NCBI RefSeq assembly: GCF_007830355.1
Contig: NZ_VLKO01000009.1
Span: forward strand, 1 to 64,000
Source: Flavobacterium tiangeerense
GTDB taxonomy: Bacteria > Bacteroidota > Bacteroidia > Flavobacteriales > Flavobacteriaceae
Length of the DNA stretch: 64,000 bases
Direction of reading: 5' to 3'
In this document: positions 50,834 to 59,377 of the stretch, piece after piece
How positions within the stretch are numbered: position 1 is the stretch's first letter
How the letters are laid out: each line of letters opens with the position of its first letter
The notes under the pieces: generated by a model
Databases searched by the model: none
Told to the model about the DNA's origin: nothing
The model's input: the letters and a program-made list of their open reading frames with translations, nothing else
Position numbers and translations under genes: made by a program

Positions 50834-51901
50834 TTAAGCAACAGCACCACCACAACTGCTACCAGAACCAGCGGTACAGCCATAACAATGATTGTTTACA
50901 ATAATAGTCCTATTTAAAAGGGCATTAGAATCAAAATTACTAATGTGTTGCGCGTCTTTGCAAGTAACTTTTAACTCTAGCATTTGATTGAAATCGCAAT
51001 CATAGATATAACCGTCCCAACCTATAGAGATGGTATTTCTACACATTACATTTTGAGCTGCCGAAGGATTAAAAGCATCAATGAGTTTGGTCATGTAATC
51101 TTCATAATTACCTGACGAAATCAAATAATCTAAGTATCGGCTCACAGGCAGATTCGTTATTGCAAACAGATTGTTAAATTCAATTCCAAAATCTTTTTGC
51201 AAAGCTGTTTTGTATTCTTTTTCTAAAGCATTTTGGTCAGGTGGTAAAAAAGCTCCTGCTGGATTGTACACTAAATTTAGTTTTAAACCAGAATCAGGTT
51301 TTCCGTAACCCACCTCATTGAGCATTTTTAAGGCTTTTATAGAGCTTTCAAAAACACCATCACCTCTTTGTTTGTCGGTTCTATTTTTAGAATAAAATGG
51401 TAATGATGAGATAACTTCTATTTGGTGTAGCTTAAAGAATTGTGGTAAGTCGTTGTATTTTTTATTCGCAGTTATGATAGTCAAGTTACAACGCACGTAC
51501 ATTTGAATTCCTAGTTTGCTAACTTCTTCTACAAACCATCTAAAATTAGGATTCATTTCGGGTGCACCACCGGTCATATCTACTATTTTAAAGTTAGGAT
51601 TGACTTTCAAAACTTCCAGAATAACCTCCATCGTTTCTTTGGTCATGATTTCTTTTCTATCAGGACCAGCATCTACGTGACAATGGGTACAAACTTGGTT
51701 GCACATTTTACCCAAATTAATTTGAAAAATCTCCAAACTTGTAGGTTGTAGTGGGCTTAAGCCAATGGTTTGTAACTGCGTTTTAAAAGGCGTAAACACA
51801 TCAGGGTTTTGTTCTAGAACGGCTATTTGATGTGCTGCTTTAGAAAGTATATTTTCATTGGCCTTGAGGGACTTTAATTTAACTTTTACAAACTCGCTCA
51901 T
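50834..51901 (-). CDS. arsS: Arsenosugar biosynthesis radical SAM protein ArsS
   Basis: Radical SAM enzyme (355 aa) that adds the 5'-deoxyadenosyl group of SAM to dimethylarsenic in known arsenosugar pathways. CNQVCTHCHVDAGP holds the 4Fe-4S motif C-x3-C-x2-C at residues 67, 71 and 74. KIVDMTGGAPEMNPNF and YVRCNLTIIT are the GGE-like and SAM-binding strands. The C-terminal domain has MCRNTISIGWDGYIYDCDFN and ends in HCYGCTAGSGSSCGG, a Cys-rich tail that may bind an extra cluster or arsenic. Its start overlaps the stop of the AhpD-like gene by four bases. Confidence 0.95.
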   Translation of the reverse strand: MSEFVKVKLKSLKANENILSKAAHQIAVLEQNPDVFTPFKTQLQTIGLSPLQPTSLEIFQINLGKMCNQVCTHCHVDAGPDRKEIMTKETMEVILEVLKVNPNFKIVDMTGGAPEMNPNFRWFVEEVSKLGIQMYVRCNLTIITANKKYNDLPQFFKLHQIEVISSLPFYSKNRTDKQRGDGVFESSIKALKMLNEVGYGKPDSGLKLNLVYNPAGAFLPPDQNALEKEYKTALQKDFGIEFNNLFAITNLPVSRYLDYLISSGNYEDYMTKLIDAFNPSAAQNVMCRNTISIGWDGYIYDCDFNQMLELKVTCKDAQHISNFDSNALLNRTIIVNNHCYGCTAGSGSSCGGAVA

Positions 51902-52233
51902 AAACTAATTTTCTTGACTTTATTCATCATTTGAACTCCATGTACTAAACTAGCTCCACCACGAATAGCTGCTGCAACATGAACTGCCTCCATCATTTGT
52001 CCTTCACTATATCCTTTTTCATAGGCGTCAGAACTGTAAGCATCAATACAATACGGACATTGAACGGCATGCGCTACTGCAAGTGCAATTAGAGATTTCT
52101 CTCTAGCGGTTAATTCACCTTCTTTGAAAACTTCTCCATAATAGCCAAAGAATTTTTCGCCCATTTCTTTTTGAAATTCGACTATGTTACCAAATTTTTT
52201 TAAATCGTCTGAGTTGTAATAGTTTTTGTCCAT
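51898..52233 (-). CDS. Arsenosugar-associated AhpD/peroxidase-like protein
   Basis: Small helical protein (111 aa) with QCPYCIDAYSSDAYEKGYSEGQMMEAVHVAAAIRGG, the CxxC-plus-downstream-acidic AhpD core. NCBI models describe a peroxidase-like family tied to arsenosugar loci; it may keep arsenic thiols reduced or reduce As(V) intermediates, but the reaction is not known. It overlaps arsS by four bases and follows the DUF547 gene by nine. Confidence 0.87.
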   Translation of the reverse strand: MDKNYYNSDDLKKFGNIVEFQKEMGEKFFGYYGEVFKEGELTAREKSLIALAVAHAVQCPYCIDAYSSDAYEKGYSEGQMMEAVHVAAAIRGGASLVHGVQMMNKVKKISL

Positions 52234-52242
52234 TTGTGTTTT

Positions 52243-52992
52243 TTAGTTTTTAAAGTTTTCTAGAAATAAACTCCAATCGTATTCGTTGTACTCTAATTTA
52301 GGATTTACATTTTCGGGTATGATTTTTAAATCTTGGCAAATTTTTAAAATTCCTTTTTTATCTCCAAAATCTCCACGGAACCAGCTCATCAAAACAGGAA
52401 CTCGCAAGATGTTTTTCTCTTTATCATAACTTGCGTCTCCGGTTAAATAACTTTTTGTGGCAACGTCAAGTTGCTGATTGATTTTTTTTGGATCATAAAA
52501 AAATATAGGAGGACAGCTCTTGGCGCCACAATTTAAACTAAAATGGATGCGATAATCTAGTTTGTCTACTCGGAATTTTTTCTCAAGTTTTGGCGGAAAA
52601 ATTTTATTCAATTTCCCCACAGTGTACTTAATGCTTGATTTTCTTAAAAAACCATGTTCTATATCGTCAAGACTCAATTCGTTTCCAGCAAGTACAAATT
52701 GCTTTGATGTAAAAAAAGCGCTACGACTCTTGTATTTTTCGGGATCTTTTTTCAAAGCGTAATTTGTAAATCCATTGTAAAGATTTATGAAGAATGCTTT
52801 TTTAAGATCGTCATTTGTAAGTTGATTAAGTAGGTCCGTTTCGTTTGCATTTGCAATTAGCGCTACAAATTCTTCGGTATTGCCTTCTCCAAATTTTGCT
52901 GCTTCAATAAAGTCTTGTGATATTTTTACGTAATCTTTAGGCTGTGCCATAAGTATTTGAGTGAAACAAAGTAATAATAATAGGTTTTTCAT
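52243..52992 (-). CDS. DUF547 secreted protein, first gene of the arsenosugar operon
   Basis: Protein of 249 residues with signal peptide MKNLLLLLCFTQILMAQ. DUF547 features: DDLKKAFFINLYNGFTNYAL, ELSLDDIEHGFLRKSS, RIHFSLNCGAKSCPPI with its Cys-Gly-Ala-Lys-Ser-Cys core, and ILRVPVLMSWFRGDFG near the end. The family function is unknown. It is common in arsenosugar loci and in other envelope settings. The start was chosen for the signal peptide; longer in-frame starts reach into the divergent promoter region. It is 62 bases from the divergent PNP gene. Confidence 0.86.
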   Translation of the reverse strand: MKNLLLLLCFTQILMAQPKDYVKISQDFIEAAKFGEGNTEEFVALIANANETDLLNQLTNDDLKKAFFINLYNGFTNYALKKDPEKYKSRSAFFTSKQFVLAGNELSLDDIEHGFLRKSSIKYTVGKLNKIFPPKLEKKFRVDKLDYRIHFSLNCGAKSCPPIFFYDPKKINQQLDVATKSYLTGDASYDKEKNILRVPVLMSWFRGDFGDKKGILKICQDLKIIPENVNPKLEYNEYDWSLFLENFKN

Positions 52993-53054
52993 AGCTTGGG
53001 TTTTTGTAAATTTATTATTATTTACGAAATTTACCAACAATAGTTTTTTAAAAC

Positions 53055-53876
53055 ATGACATATTTAGCACAAATTTCTCAATCAGCTGATTTTTTAATTT
53101 CTAAAGGAATTTTAAATCCAGAGGTAGGCGTAGTACTTGGAACAGGCTTAGGAAAATTTTTAGATTATTTGGTAGTAGAACAAGAAATTGATTATGCTGA
53201 TATTCCGCATTTTCCAGTCTCTACTGTTGAGTTTCATAAAGGGAAGTTGCTCTTTGGATCTATTGGATCCAAAAAAGTAATTGCTATGCAAGGCCGCTTT
53301 CATTTATACGAAGGATACAGTTTACAGCAAGTAACTTTTCCTATTAGGGTTTTACAAAAATTAGGTATCCAGCATTTGTTGTTGAGCAATGCTGCAGGCG
53401 GAATCAATAAAGACTTCAAAAAAGGCGATTTGGTTTTGTTAGACGATCACATTAATCTACAAGGTGGCAGTCCGCTTTCTGGCTTGAATAGTTTTGAATA
53501 CGGTGGTATTTTTCCAGATATGAGCGCGCCTTATGACGAGAAGCTAAATAATATCTTAGTAACCGAAGCTAGCAAAATGGAGTTGTTACTAAAAAAAGGA
53601 GTGTATGCTTCAGTTTATGGGCCACAATTAGAAACTAGGGCAGAGTATCGTTATCTTGGTAGAATTGGTGCTGATATGGTTGGAATGAGTACAACGCCCG
53701 AGGTTATTGTAGCCAATCAATTAAAATTGCCTTGTGCTGCCGTAAGTGTAATTACTGATGAATGTGATCCGGATAATTTAAAACCTGTTGATATTGCTGA
53801 AATTATTGCAATAGCAGGTACATCAGATGAAAAACTGAGTCAGTTATTCTTTGAAACCATTCACAGTATTGTCTAG
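53055..53876 (+). CDS. punA: Purine nucleoside phosphorylase, type I
   Basis: Trimeric-type PNP (273 aa). VGVVLGTGLGKFLDYL is the phosphate-binding opening, GRFHLYEGYSLQQVTFPIRVL, LSNAAGGINKDFKKGDLVLL, GPQLETRAEYRYLGRIGADMVGMSTTPEVIVA and VITDECDPDNLKPVDIAEI are family blocks with substrate-contact Glu and Asn or Asp residues. It cleaves the base from purine ribosides using phosphate. Next to ArsS, it could remove adenine from the arsenic-bearing deoxyadenosine and leave a sugar phosphate. The general salvage role is also possible. It ends two bases from the next gene on the other strand. Confidence 0.92.
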   Translation: MTYLAQISQSADFLISKGILNPEVGVVLGTGLGKFLDYLVVEQEIDYADIPHFPVSTVEFHKGKLLFGSIGSKKVIAMQGRFHLYEGYSLQQVTFPIRVLQKLGIQHLLLSNAAGGINKDFKKGDLVLLDDHINLQGGSPLSGLNSFEYGGIFPDMSAPYDEKLNNILVTEASKMELLLKKGVYASVYGPQLETRAEYRYLGRIGADMVGMSTTPEVIVANQLKLPCAAVSVITDECDPDNLKPVDIAEIIAIAGTSDEKLSQLFFETIHSIV

Positions 53877-53878
53877 TA

Positions 53879-54118
53879 TTATTCGGCATATAATTCTCCG
53901 CGATGTGGTTTTAAGGCATCACGCACTTGAATCATGTGCTCATCAGTAACCACCATAAATGCTATAGCTTGCATTTCACCCTGAATTTCGAATCCTGTGA
54001 TTTGCAAAGGTAATTTTTCAATTGCAATATATTCTTTGAGATGAATTTCATGGTGTTCTGCAGTTTTTGCAGCACTAGGACCACGAAAATCCCAGATTAA
54101 TTTTATTTTACGAGACAT
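53879..54118 (-). CDS. Conserved hypothetical small protein
   Basis: Soluble protein (79 aa) with many His and acidic residues (AKTAEHHEIHLKEYIAIEK) and a beta-alpha-beta texture toward the end (MQAIAFMVVTDEHMIQVRDAL). I do not recognise a named family, but the length, codon use and convergent packing against punA support a real gene. Its upstream region leads away from a candidate promoter of the FAD-dehydrogenase gene. Function unknown. Confidence 0.75.
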   Translation of the reverse strand: MSRKIKLIWDFRGPSAAKTAEHHEIHLKEYIAIEKLPLQITGFEIQGEMQAIAFMVVTDEHMIQVRDALKPHRGELYAE

Positions 54119-54218
54119 GTATTCTTTTTTTGAACTTATTTTGATGTCAAAGTTACGAAGTCTATTTCTAAAATGAATTTATTTTTTTATTTTCCAAAAC
54201 GTGGATAGTGGTTATTCC

Positions 54219-54252
54219 TTGTCCTTTTGACTGTAAAAAAATGTTACTTTTG
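54219..54252 (+). promoter_or_regulatory. Candidate promoter of the FAD-dependent dehydrogenase gene
   Basis: A perfect -7 element TACTTTTG lies at 54245-54252, 55 bases before the ATG. A TTG is found 23 bases upstream of it at 54219-54221, and another 15 bases upstream. This supports starting the gene at 54308 and not at an ATG-like codon inside the promoter. Confidence 0.55.
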
Positions 54253-54307
54253 TACCCTAATATTTTGGATTTTATTTCACGTAACATCCAATGTTGATTT
54301 TAAAAAA

Positions 54308-55876
54308 ATGCCTCAAGAACTTTCACTCCAAGTCACCCCAGAAATAGCTGCAAATAATGATTTGCTCAAAAACCATTTGGCAAAGCAAATTAAAGTTGCA
54401 GCTGAAGATGTGCAACATGTTTCTATTTTAAAAAGATCTATTGATGCCCGACAAAAAACAATAAAATTCAATCTCAAAGTAGAGATTTTTATAAAAGGGG
54501 AAGTAATTGACGAAAGAAGATTCACCATGCCTGATTTTCCTAATGTAGCAAATGCACAGGAAGTATTGGTAGTAGGAGCTGGACCAGCAGGACTTTTTGC
54601 AGCTTTGCACCTGGTAGAATTAGGATTAAAGCCTATTGTAATAGAAAGAGGGAAAGAAGTTCGCGGACGAAGAAGAGATTTAAAAGCTATCAATGTAGAT
54701 CATATAGTTCATGAAGATTCTAATTATTGTTTTGGCGAAGGTGGCGCGGGAACCTATTCTGATGGAAAATTGTATACTAGATCTAAAAAGAGAGGTGATG
54801 TCAATAGAATATTAGAACTGTTTGTTGCTTTCGGGGCTTCTCATGACATACTCGTAGATGCGCACCCACACATTGGCACCAATAAACTTCCTCAAATTAT
54901 TCAGGATATTCGTGAAAAAATCATTGAATGTGGAGGTCAAGTTTTGTTTGAAACTAGAGTTACTGATGTTTTGGTAAAAAACAATGAAGTTCAAGGGATT
55001 GTTACGCATAAAGGAGATACTATTCTTGCTAATAAATTGATATTAGCTACGGGACATTCAGCGCGTGATATCTTTGAGCTATTGGATAAAAAACAAATTT
55101 TTATAGAAGCTAAGCCTTTTGCTTTAGGTGTTCGTGCAGAACATCCTCAAACCTTAATTGATAGTATACAGTATAGTTGTGATTATAGAGGAGAACATTT
55201 ACCACCAGCGCCGTACTCCATTGTAAAGCAAGTTGCTGGCCGCGGTATGTATTCTTTTTGTATGTGTCCAGGAGGCGTAATTGCTCCTTGCGCAACGAGT
55301 CCGGGCGAAGTTGTAACAAATGGTTGGTCACCCTCTAAAAGGGATCAAGCAACAGCAAATTCAGGTATTGTAATTGAGTTGCAGTTAGCAGATTTCAAGC
55401 CTTTTGCTAAGTTTGGAGCGCTGGCTGGAATGGAATTTCAAAAAAGTATAGAGCAACGCTCTTGGCACCTTGCAGGAGAAAGTCAGAAAGTGCCAGCACA
55501 ACGCATGATTGACTTTACACAAAAAAAAGTATCATCAGATATTCCTAAGACATCTTATGTACCTGGAACAACGTCTGTTGAGTTGGGTCAGGTATTTCCA
55601 AGTAATTTGACGCACATTTTGCGAGAAGGTTTCTCTGAGTTTGGAAAATCCATGCGAGGTTATTTAACAAGCGAGGCTATTCTTCACGCACCAGAATCCA
55701 GAACTTCATCGCCAGTGCGCATACCAAGAGATCCTATTACTTATGAACATGTACAAATAAAAGGTTTGTACCCTTGTGGCGAAGGAGCGGGATACGCAGG
55801 AGGAATTATTTCGGCTGCAATAGATGGTGAAAAATGCGCACAAATGATTGCTCAAGTATTGAAAAATAAAGTTTGA
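54308..55876 (+). CDS. FAD-dependent dehydrogenase (uncharacterised, COG2509-type)
   Basis: Flavoprotein (522 aa). The N-terminal 70 residues (LSLQVTPEIAANNDLLKNHL) precede the FAD-binding motif VLVVGAGPAGLFAALHLVELG at about residues 85-105, then VIERGKEVRGRR. Further blocks are FGEGGAGTYSDGKLYTR, LILATGHSARDIFELL, PFALGVRAEHPQ, MCPGGVIAPCA and GLYPCGEGAGYAGGIISAAIDG near the end, which is the second FAD contact. The chosen start follows the promoter-like element and gives the normal N-terminus. Substrate unknown; annotated only as NAD(P)/FAD-dependent oxidoreductase. Confidence 0.9.
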   Translation: MPQELSLQVTPEIAANNDLLKNHLAKQIKVAAEDVQHVSILKRSIDARQKTIKFNLKVEIFIKGEVIDERRFTMPDFPNVANAQEVLVVGAGPAGLFAALHLVELGLKPIVIERGKEVRGRRRDLKAINVDHIVHEDSNYCFGEGGAGTYSDGKLYTRSKKRGDVNRILELFVAFGASHDILVDAHPHIGTNKLPQIIQDIREKIIECGGQVLFETRVTDVLVKNNEVQGIVTHKGDTILANKLILATGHSARDIFELLDKKQIFIEAKPFALGVRAEHPQTLIDSIQYSCDYRGEHLPPAPYSIVKQVAGRGMYSFCMCPGGVIAPCATSPGEVVTNGWSPSKRDQATANSGIVIELQLADFKPFAKFGALAGMEFQKSIEQRSWHLAGESQKVPAQRMIDFTQKKVSSDIPKTSYVPGTTSVELGQVFPSNLTHILREGFSEFGKSMRGYLTSEAILHAPESRTSSPVRIPRDPITYEHVQIKGLYPCGEGAGYAGGIISAAIDGEKCAQMIAQVLKNKV

Positions 55877-55937
55877 TTATAGTTCTAGAAAAACGCGTCA
55901 AAATTATTTTAGAATGAAACTTACTTAGATTGTTGAA

Positions 55938-57245
55938 TTATTTTTTGGTTTTCATATCCATATAATCCAAAGTAAGATGTGCCATAGTGGTCATTCCAAG
56001 CACAAAACTCCCTTCGTCAATGTAAAAGTCGGGTGTATGGTGTGAGGGCATATCACTCGGTTTTTTACCTTTTGGCATGCCTCCAATGAAATAATACAAA
56101 CCCGGTATTTTTGCTTGGTAGAAAGAAAAATCTTCAGCTCCGGTTACCGCTTCGGTTAAAATAACATTCTCTTTTCCGGCAGCTTCTTGCAAGGTAGGCA
56201 GCATTTGCTCTGTAAGTGAGGGCTCGTTATAAGTGATTAAAGTTTTTTTGTAAATTGCAACTTCAGCCAAGCCACCTGCACTAGTTGCAATATTTGTAGC
56301 TATCGTTTTTATTTTACCATGAATGAAATCTTGCGTTTCTGCATCTAATGTTCTAATGGTACCGGTCATCGTTAGAGACTCCGGGATAATATTGCTTCGA
56401 ACACCAGCATTAATTTGACCTACACTTACCACGGCAGCGTTTTGCGAGAGGTTTACATTTCTGCTCACAATAGTTTGTAAGCCTATTATAATTTGTGAGG
56501 CTGTAACTATAGGATCAACAGATTGCCATGGATATGCGCCATGAGATTGTTTGCCGTTTACTTTTATGGTAAACCAGTCAGAGGAAGCCATGGTTCCTTT
56601 TGGGCGGTATTTGATTTGGCCGACTTCGGTTTGAGCATTAATGTGTAGCCCAAAAATAACATCCACTTTTGGGTTGTTCAAAACGCCTTCTTTAACCATC
56701 AATTCAGCTCCTCCTTCTTCCCCTTCAGGAGGTCCTTCTTCAGCGGGTTGAAAAATAAATTTTACAGTTCCTTTTATTTCACTTTTAACTGAAGCCAAAA
56801 TTTCGGCAGTACCCATCAACATGGCTACGTGAGTGTCATGACCACAAGCGTGCATTACGCCCACATTAGTTCCATTATATTCACCAGTAGCTTTTGAGGC
56901 AAAGGGTAAATTCACTCGTTCGCTTACAGGTAAGGCATCCATATCTGCTCGTAAAGCCACAACAGGTCCTGGTTTTCCTCCTTTTAAAATACCTACCACT
57001 CCGGTTTTGGCAATTCCAGTTTGAACTTCAATTCCTAAGCTTCGCAAATGGGTTGCTATTTTTTCGGCAGTTTTAAATTCGCGATTTCCTAATTCTGGAT
57101 TTTGATGAAAATCTCTCCTCCAATCTACTACTTTCGACTCCATAGCAGCTGCTTTTGTGGCGATTTTGCTTTTCAATGCGCTATTTTGGGCTTGTGTTCC
57201 AATTGAAAACAGTAGTAAACAAGGTAGTAAGTAATAGGTGTTCAT
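55938..57245 (-). CDS. Secreted M20 family amidohydrolase
   Basis: Zinc amidohydrolase (435 aa) with signal peptide MNTYYLLPCLLLFSIGTQAQ. WRRDFHQNPELGNREFKTAEKIA and MHACGHDTHVAMLMG hold metal-binding His and Asp; FQPAEEGPPEGEEGGAELM carries the catalytic Glu pair; VTGAEDFSFYQAKIPGLYYFIGG and SHHTPDFYIDEG complete the site. Family members cut N-acyl amino acids, hippurate or related amides, so it likely acts in the periplasm on acylated amino acids. About 127 bases from the MsrB-terminator. Confidence 0.93.
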   Translation of the reverse strand: MNTYYLLPCLLLFSIGTQAQNSALKSKIATKAAAMESKVVDWRRDFHQNPELGNREFKTAEKIATHLRSLGIEVQTGIAKTGVVGILKGGKPGPVVALRADMDALPVSERVNLPFASKATGEYNGTNVGVMHACGHDTHVAMLMGTAEILASVKSEIKGTVKFIFQPAEEGPPEGEEGGAELMVKEGVLNNPKVDVIFGLHINAQTEVGQIKYRPKGTMASSDWFTIKVNGKQSHGAYPWQSVDPIVTASQIIIGLQTIVSRNVNLSQNAAVVSVGQINAGVRSNIIPESLTMTGTIRTLDAETQDFIHGKIKTIATNIATSAGGLAEVAIYKKTLITYNEPSLTEQMLPTLQEAAGKENVILTEAVTGAEDFSFYQAKIPGLYYFIGGMPKGKKPSDMPSHHTPDFYIDEGSFVLGMTTMAHLTLDYMDMKTKK

Positions 57246-57373
57246 TTCGTGTAAATATTAGGTGTAAACCGCTTAAAGCAAATGAATTAAAGTGATCAAA
57301 TTTAAAACGGATTTTTTCAAAAGTAATGAATATTTTTCAAATTGTTGACTTTTAACTTCTCGTTGCTCAAAAT

Positions 57374-57416
57374 AAAAAAACCAGCTTGAAAATATGTTTT
57401 CAAGCTGGTTTTTTTG
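57374..57416 (-). terminator. Bidirectional terminator downstream of msrB
   Basis: Perfect 15-base stem (AAACCAGCTTGAAAA with TTTTCAAGCTGGTTT), loop TATG, with an A run on the left and T run on the right, so it can act on either strand. On the minus strand it closes msrB, about 40 bases after its stop. Confidence 0.9.
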
Positions 57417-57452
57417 AGGTTGTAAAGAATCTATAGGGCTTTATTTTTTCCT

Positions 57453-58013
57453 TTATTTATTGTCAGGAATAAAGTCAAGAGCTATAGAGTTCATACAATA
57501 TCTTTTACCTGTTGGCTCTGGACCATCATCAAAAAGGTGCCCTAAATGACCATCACATCGTCCGCAAAGGGCTTCGATGCGTTCCATTCCCAGTGAATTA
57601 TCATTTTTGTAAACTACGCTGTTCTTATTATCTTGTTCAAAAAAACTTGGCCAGCCGCAATTACTAGAAAATTTAGCACCAGATCGGAACAATTTATTCC
57701 CACAAGCGGCACAATAATACGTTCCTTTCTCATCAGTATTCCAATATTTTCCTGTAAAAGGTCTTTCGGTGTCTGCATTTCGCGTAACGTCATAAACATC
57801 TTCGGGTAAAACTTTTTTCCATTCGGCATTACTAACATTGAGTTTTGCCGTATCGGTATTGGAATAATATGGATTTTCAGGTTTTGAAAGTACTGTTCCA
57901 CTTGTAGTGGTTTTATTTAAAGGTTGTTTTTTGACTGTGTTTTGTGCACAAGCAGTAAACATAAAAAGAGGTATTGCGAACAGGACGCAAAAAAAAGTGA
58001 CTGTATTTTTCAT
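57453..58013 (-). CDS. msrB: Peptide-methionine (R)-S-oxide reductase, lipoprotein form
   Basis: Repair enzyme (186 aa) reducing methionine-R-sulfoxide. The N-terminus has a lipobox ending in Cys22 (FTAC), so the enzyme is lipidated and works in the envelope. The MsrB domain shows two zinc-binding pairs (CAACGNKLF and CGRCDGHLGH), GWPSFFEQ, and RYCMNSIALDF with the catalytic Cys. A linker of about 35 residues separates the lipobox from the domain. Ends near a strong terminator. The upstream gap contains no clear promoter. Confidence 0.93.
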   Translation of the reverse strand: MKNTVTFFCVLFAIPLFMFTACAQNTVKKQPLNKTTTSGTVLSKPENPYYSNTDTAKLNVSNAEWKKVLPEDVYDVTRNADTERPFTGKYWNTDEKGTYYCAACGNKLFRSGAKFSSNCGWPSFFEQDNKNSVVYKNDNSLGMERIEALCGRCDGHLGHLFDDGPEPTGKRYCMNSIALDFIPDNK

Positions 58014-58396
58014 GATTTCTTTTTTACAAATATAAATTCATTTTAAGACTTAAGCGATCTTGTTTTTAACAAATTAACGCTTTTGAGAAGTTATTTAACT
58101 TTTGTTATTTACGTTAAAAAACAAAGTTTAGATTTTAAATTACAAAAGTTTTTCATGGAATAGGTATTTGATAGCATAGCATGGTGATTTAACTGTACAA
58201 CAGCTCCAATGACTTGTTTAATAAGGTTTTGTTCCATTTGTAAAAATGAAATAAAGTATTTGATTTAGTATTGAAATTTTCTGTTAACTAAATTAAATAG
58301 AAATGTTTTCAAATGAGATTGAACAATTCGAAACAGAATGTTAAACACTTAATCCCATTATTTTTTTTCGTACTTTTGAAGTCATAATATACAAAC
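58014..58396. other. Non-coding divergent region between msrB and idi
   Basis: About 380 AT-rich bases with no convincing open frame, tRNA or stable hairpin. A perfect -7 element TACTTTTG at 58371-58378, 18 bases before the idi ATG, is the one feature I can support. Two loosely similar TTTGTTATTTACG- and TTTAACTTTTG-type stretches near the left end could belong to an msrB promoter but do not fit well. Confidence 0.5.
58371..58378 (+). promoter_or_regulatory. -7 promoter element for idi
   Basis: TACTTTTG matches TAnnTTTG. It is close to the ATG (18 bases), so the leader would be short. The -33 TTG is not clear. Confidence 0.5.
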
Positions 58397-58954
58397 ATGC
58401 CAGAAGAAAATGTAATCTTAGTCAATGAACACGACGAACAAATTGGGCTTATGCCAAAACTAGAAGCGCATCAAAAAGCTGTTTTGCATCGCGCCTTTTC
58501 TGTTTTTGTTTTAAATAGCCAAAATGAAATCATGCTACAACAACGAGCACATCAAAAATACCATTCCCCATTATTGTGGACCAATACCTGTTGTAGTCAT
58601 CAAAGAGAGGGAGAGACTAATATTCAAGCTGGAACAAGAAGATTGCATGAAGAAATGGGTTTTGTGACTGAGCTGAAAGAGTTGTTTCATTTTATATACA
58701 AAGCACCTTTTGATAATGGGTTAACAGAACACGAGCTGGATCATGTTATGATAGGGTATTACAATGAGACTCCGGTAATTAATAGGGATGAGGTAGAAAG
58801 CTGGAAATGGATGAAAATTGAAGACGTGAAAAAAGACATGGTCGTTAATCCTGAATTGTATACCGTATGGTTCAAAATTATTTTTGACGAGTTTTATCAT
58901 TATCTTGAGGAACATAAAAGCCCGTTAACTTCGCACAACATAAAAAACAACTAA
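58397..58954 (+). CDS. idi: Isopentenyl-diphosphate delta-isomerase, type I
   Basis: Nudix-fold isomerase (185 aa) interconverting isopentenyl and dimethylallyl diphosphate for isoprenoids (including undecaprenyl carriers). VILVNEHDEQIGLMPKLEAH and HRAFSVFVLN open the fold; WTNTCCSHQREGE contains the active-site Cys66; RLHEEMGF is the Nudix-like helix; TEHELDHVMIG carries the catalytic Glu pair. It is 12 bases upstream of queD, probably one transcript with queD and bcp. Confidence 0.94.
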   Translation: MPEENVILVNEHDEQIGLMPKLEAHQKAVLHRAFSVFVLNSQNEIMLQQRAHQKYHSPLLWTNTCCSHQREGETNIQAGTRRLHEEMGFVTELKELFHFIYKAPFDNGLTEHELDHVMIGYYNETPVINRDEVESWKWMKIEDVKKDMVVNPELYTVWFKIIFDEFYHYLEEHKSPLTSHNIKNN

Positions 58955-58966
58955 TTTCTATATAAT

Positions 58967-59377
58967 ATGAAAGTTACCATTTCCAGAAAAGCTCATTTTA
59001 ATGCAGCACATAGATTGTATAGAAAGGATTGGACTTTCGAACAGAATGATGCCGTGTTTGGGAAGTGCAATAACCCCAATTTCCACGGACATAATTACGA
59101 TTTAATAGTAAGTGTAACAGGTGAAATTGATCCAGAAACAGGCTATGTTATGGACGTAAAATTCTTAAGTGACATAATTAAAGAGGAAGTTGAAAATCAA
59201 TTTGATCACAAAAACTTAAATTTAGATGTGCCAGATTTTAAAGATTTGAATCCCACAGCTGAGAATATTGTAGTTGTAATTTGGAATAAAATCAAAAAGA
59301 AAATCAAACCCGAATTTGATTTGGAAGTAGTATTGTATGAAACACCGCGTAACTTTGTAACCTATAAAGGACAATGA
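58967..59377 (+). CDS. queD: 6-carboxytetrahydropterin synthase
   Basis: QueD/PTPS family enzyme (136 aa), acting early in queuosine or pterin synthesis. Zinc ligands are His15 (NAAHRL), His40 and His42 (FHGHNYD); Cys34 in FGKCNNPN is the catalytic thiol. GYVMDVKFLSDIIKEEV and PTAENIVVVIWNKI match the family, as does the VVLYETP end. Its stop overlaps the next start (ATGA). Other queuosine genes are not seen in this window. Confidence 0.93.
   Translation: MKVTISRKAHFNAAHRLYRKDWTFEQNDAVFGKCNNPNFHGHNYDLIVSVTGEIDPETGYVMDVKFLSDIIKEEVENQFDHKNLNLDVPDFKDLNPTAENIVVVIWNKIKKKIKPEFDLEVVLYETPRNFVTYKGQ

Noticed and set aside
50511..50855. Alternative minus-strand frame across the aquaporin start
   Set aside because: Rich in Cys and Trp in random order and overlapping two well-supported genes in another frame.
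52993..53070. Longer N-terminus for the DUF547 protein
   Set aside because: Would hide the signal peptide and overlap the PNP start.
54313..54693. Open frame of 126 codons on the minus strand
   Set aside because: It lies wholly inside the FAD-dehydrogenase gene, has no family resemblance and reflects the coding strand's codon use.
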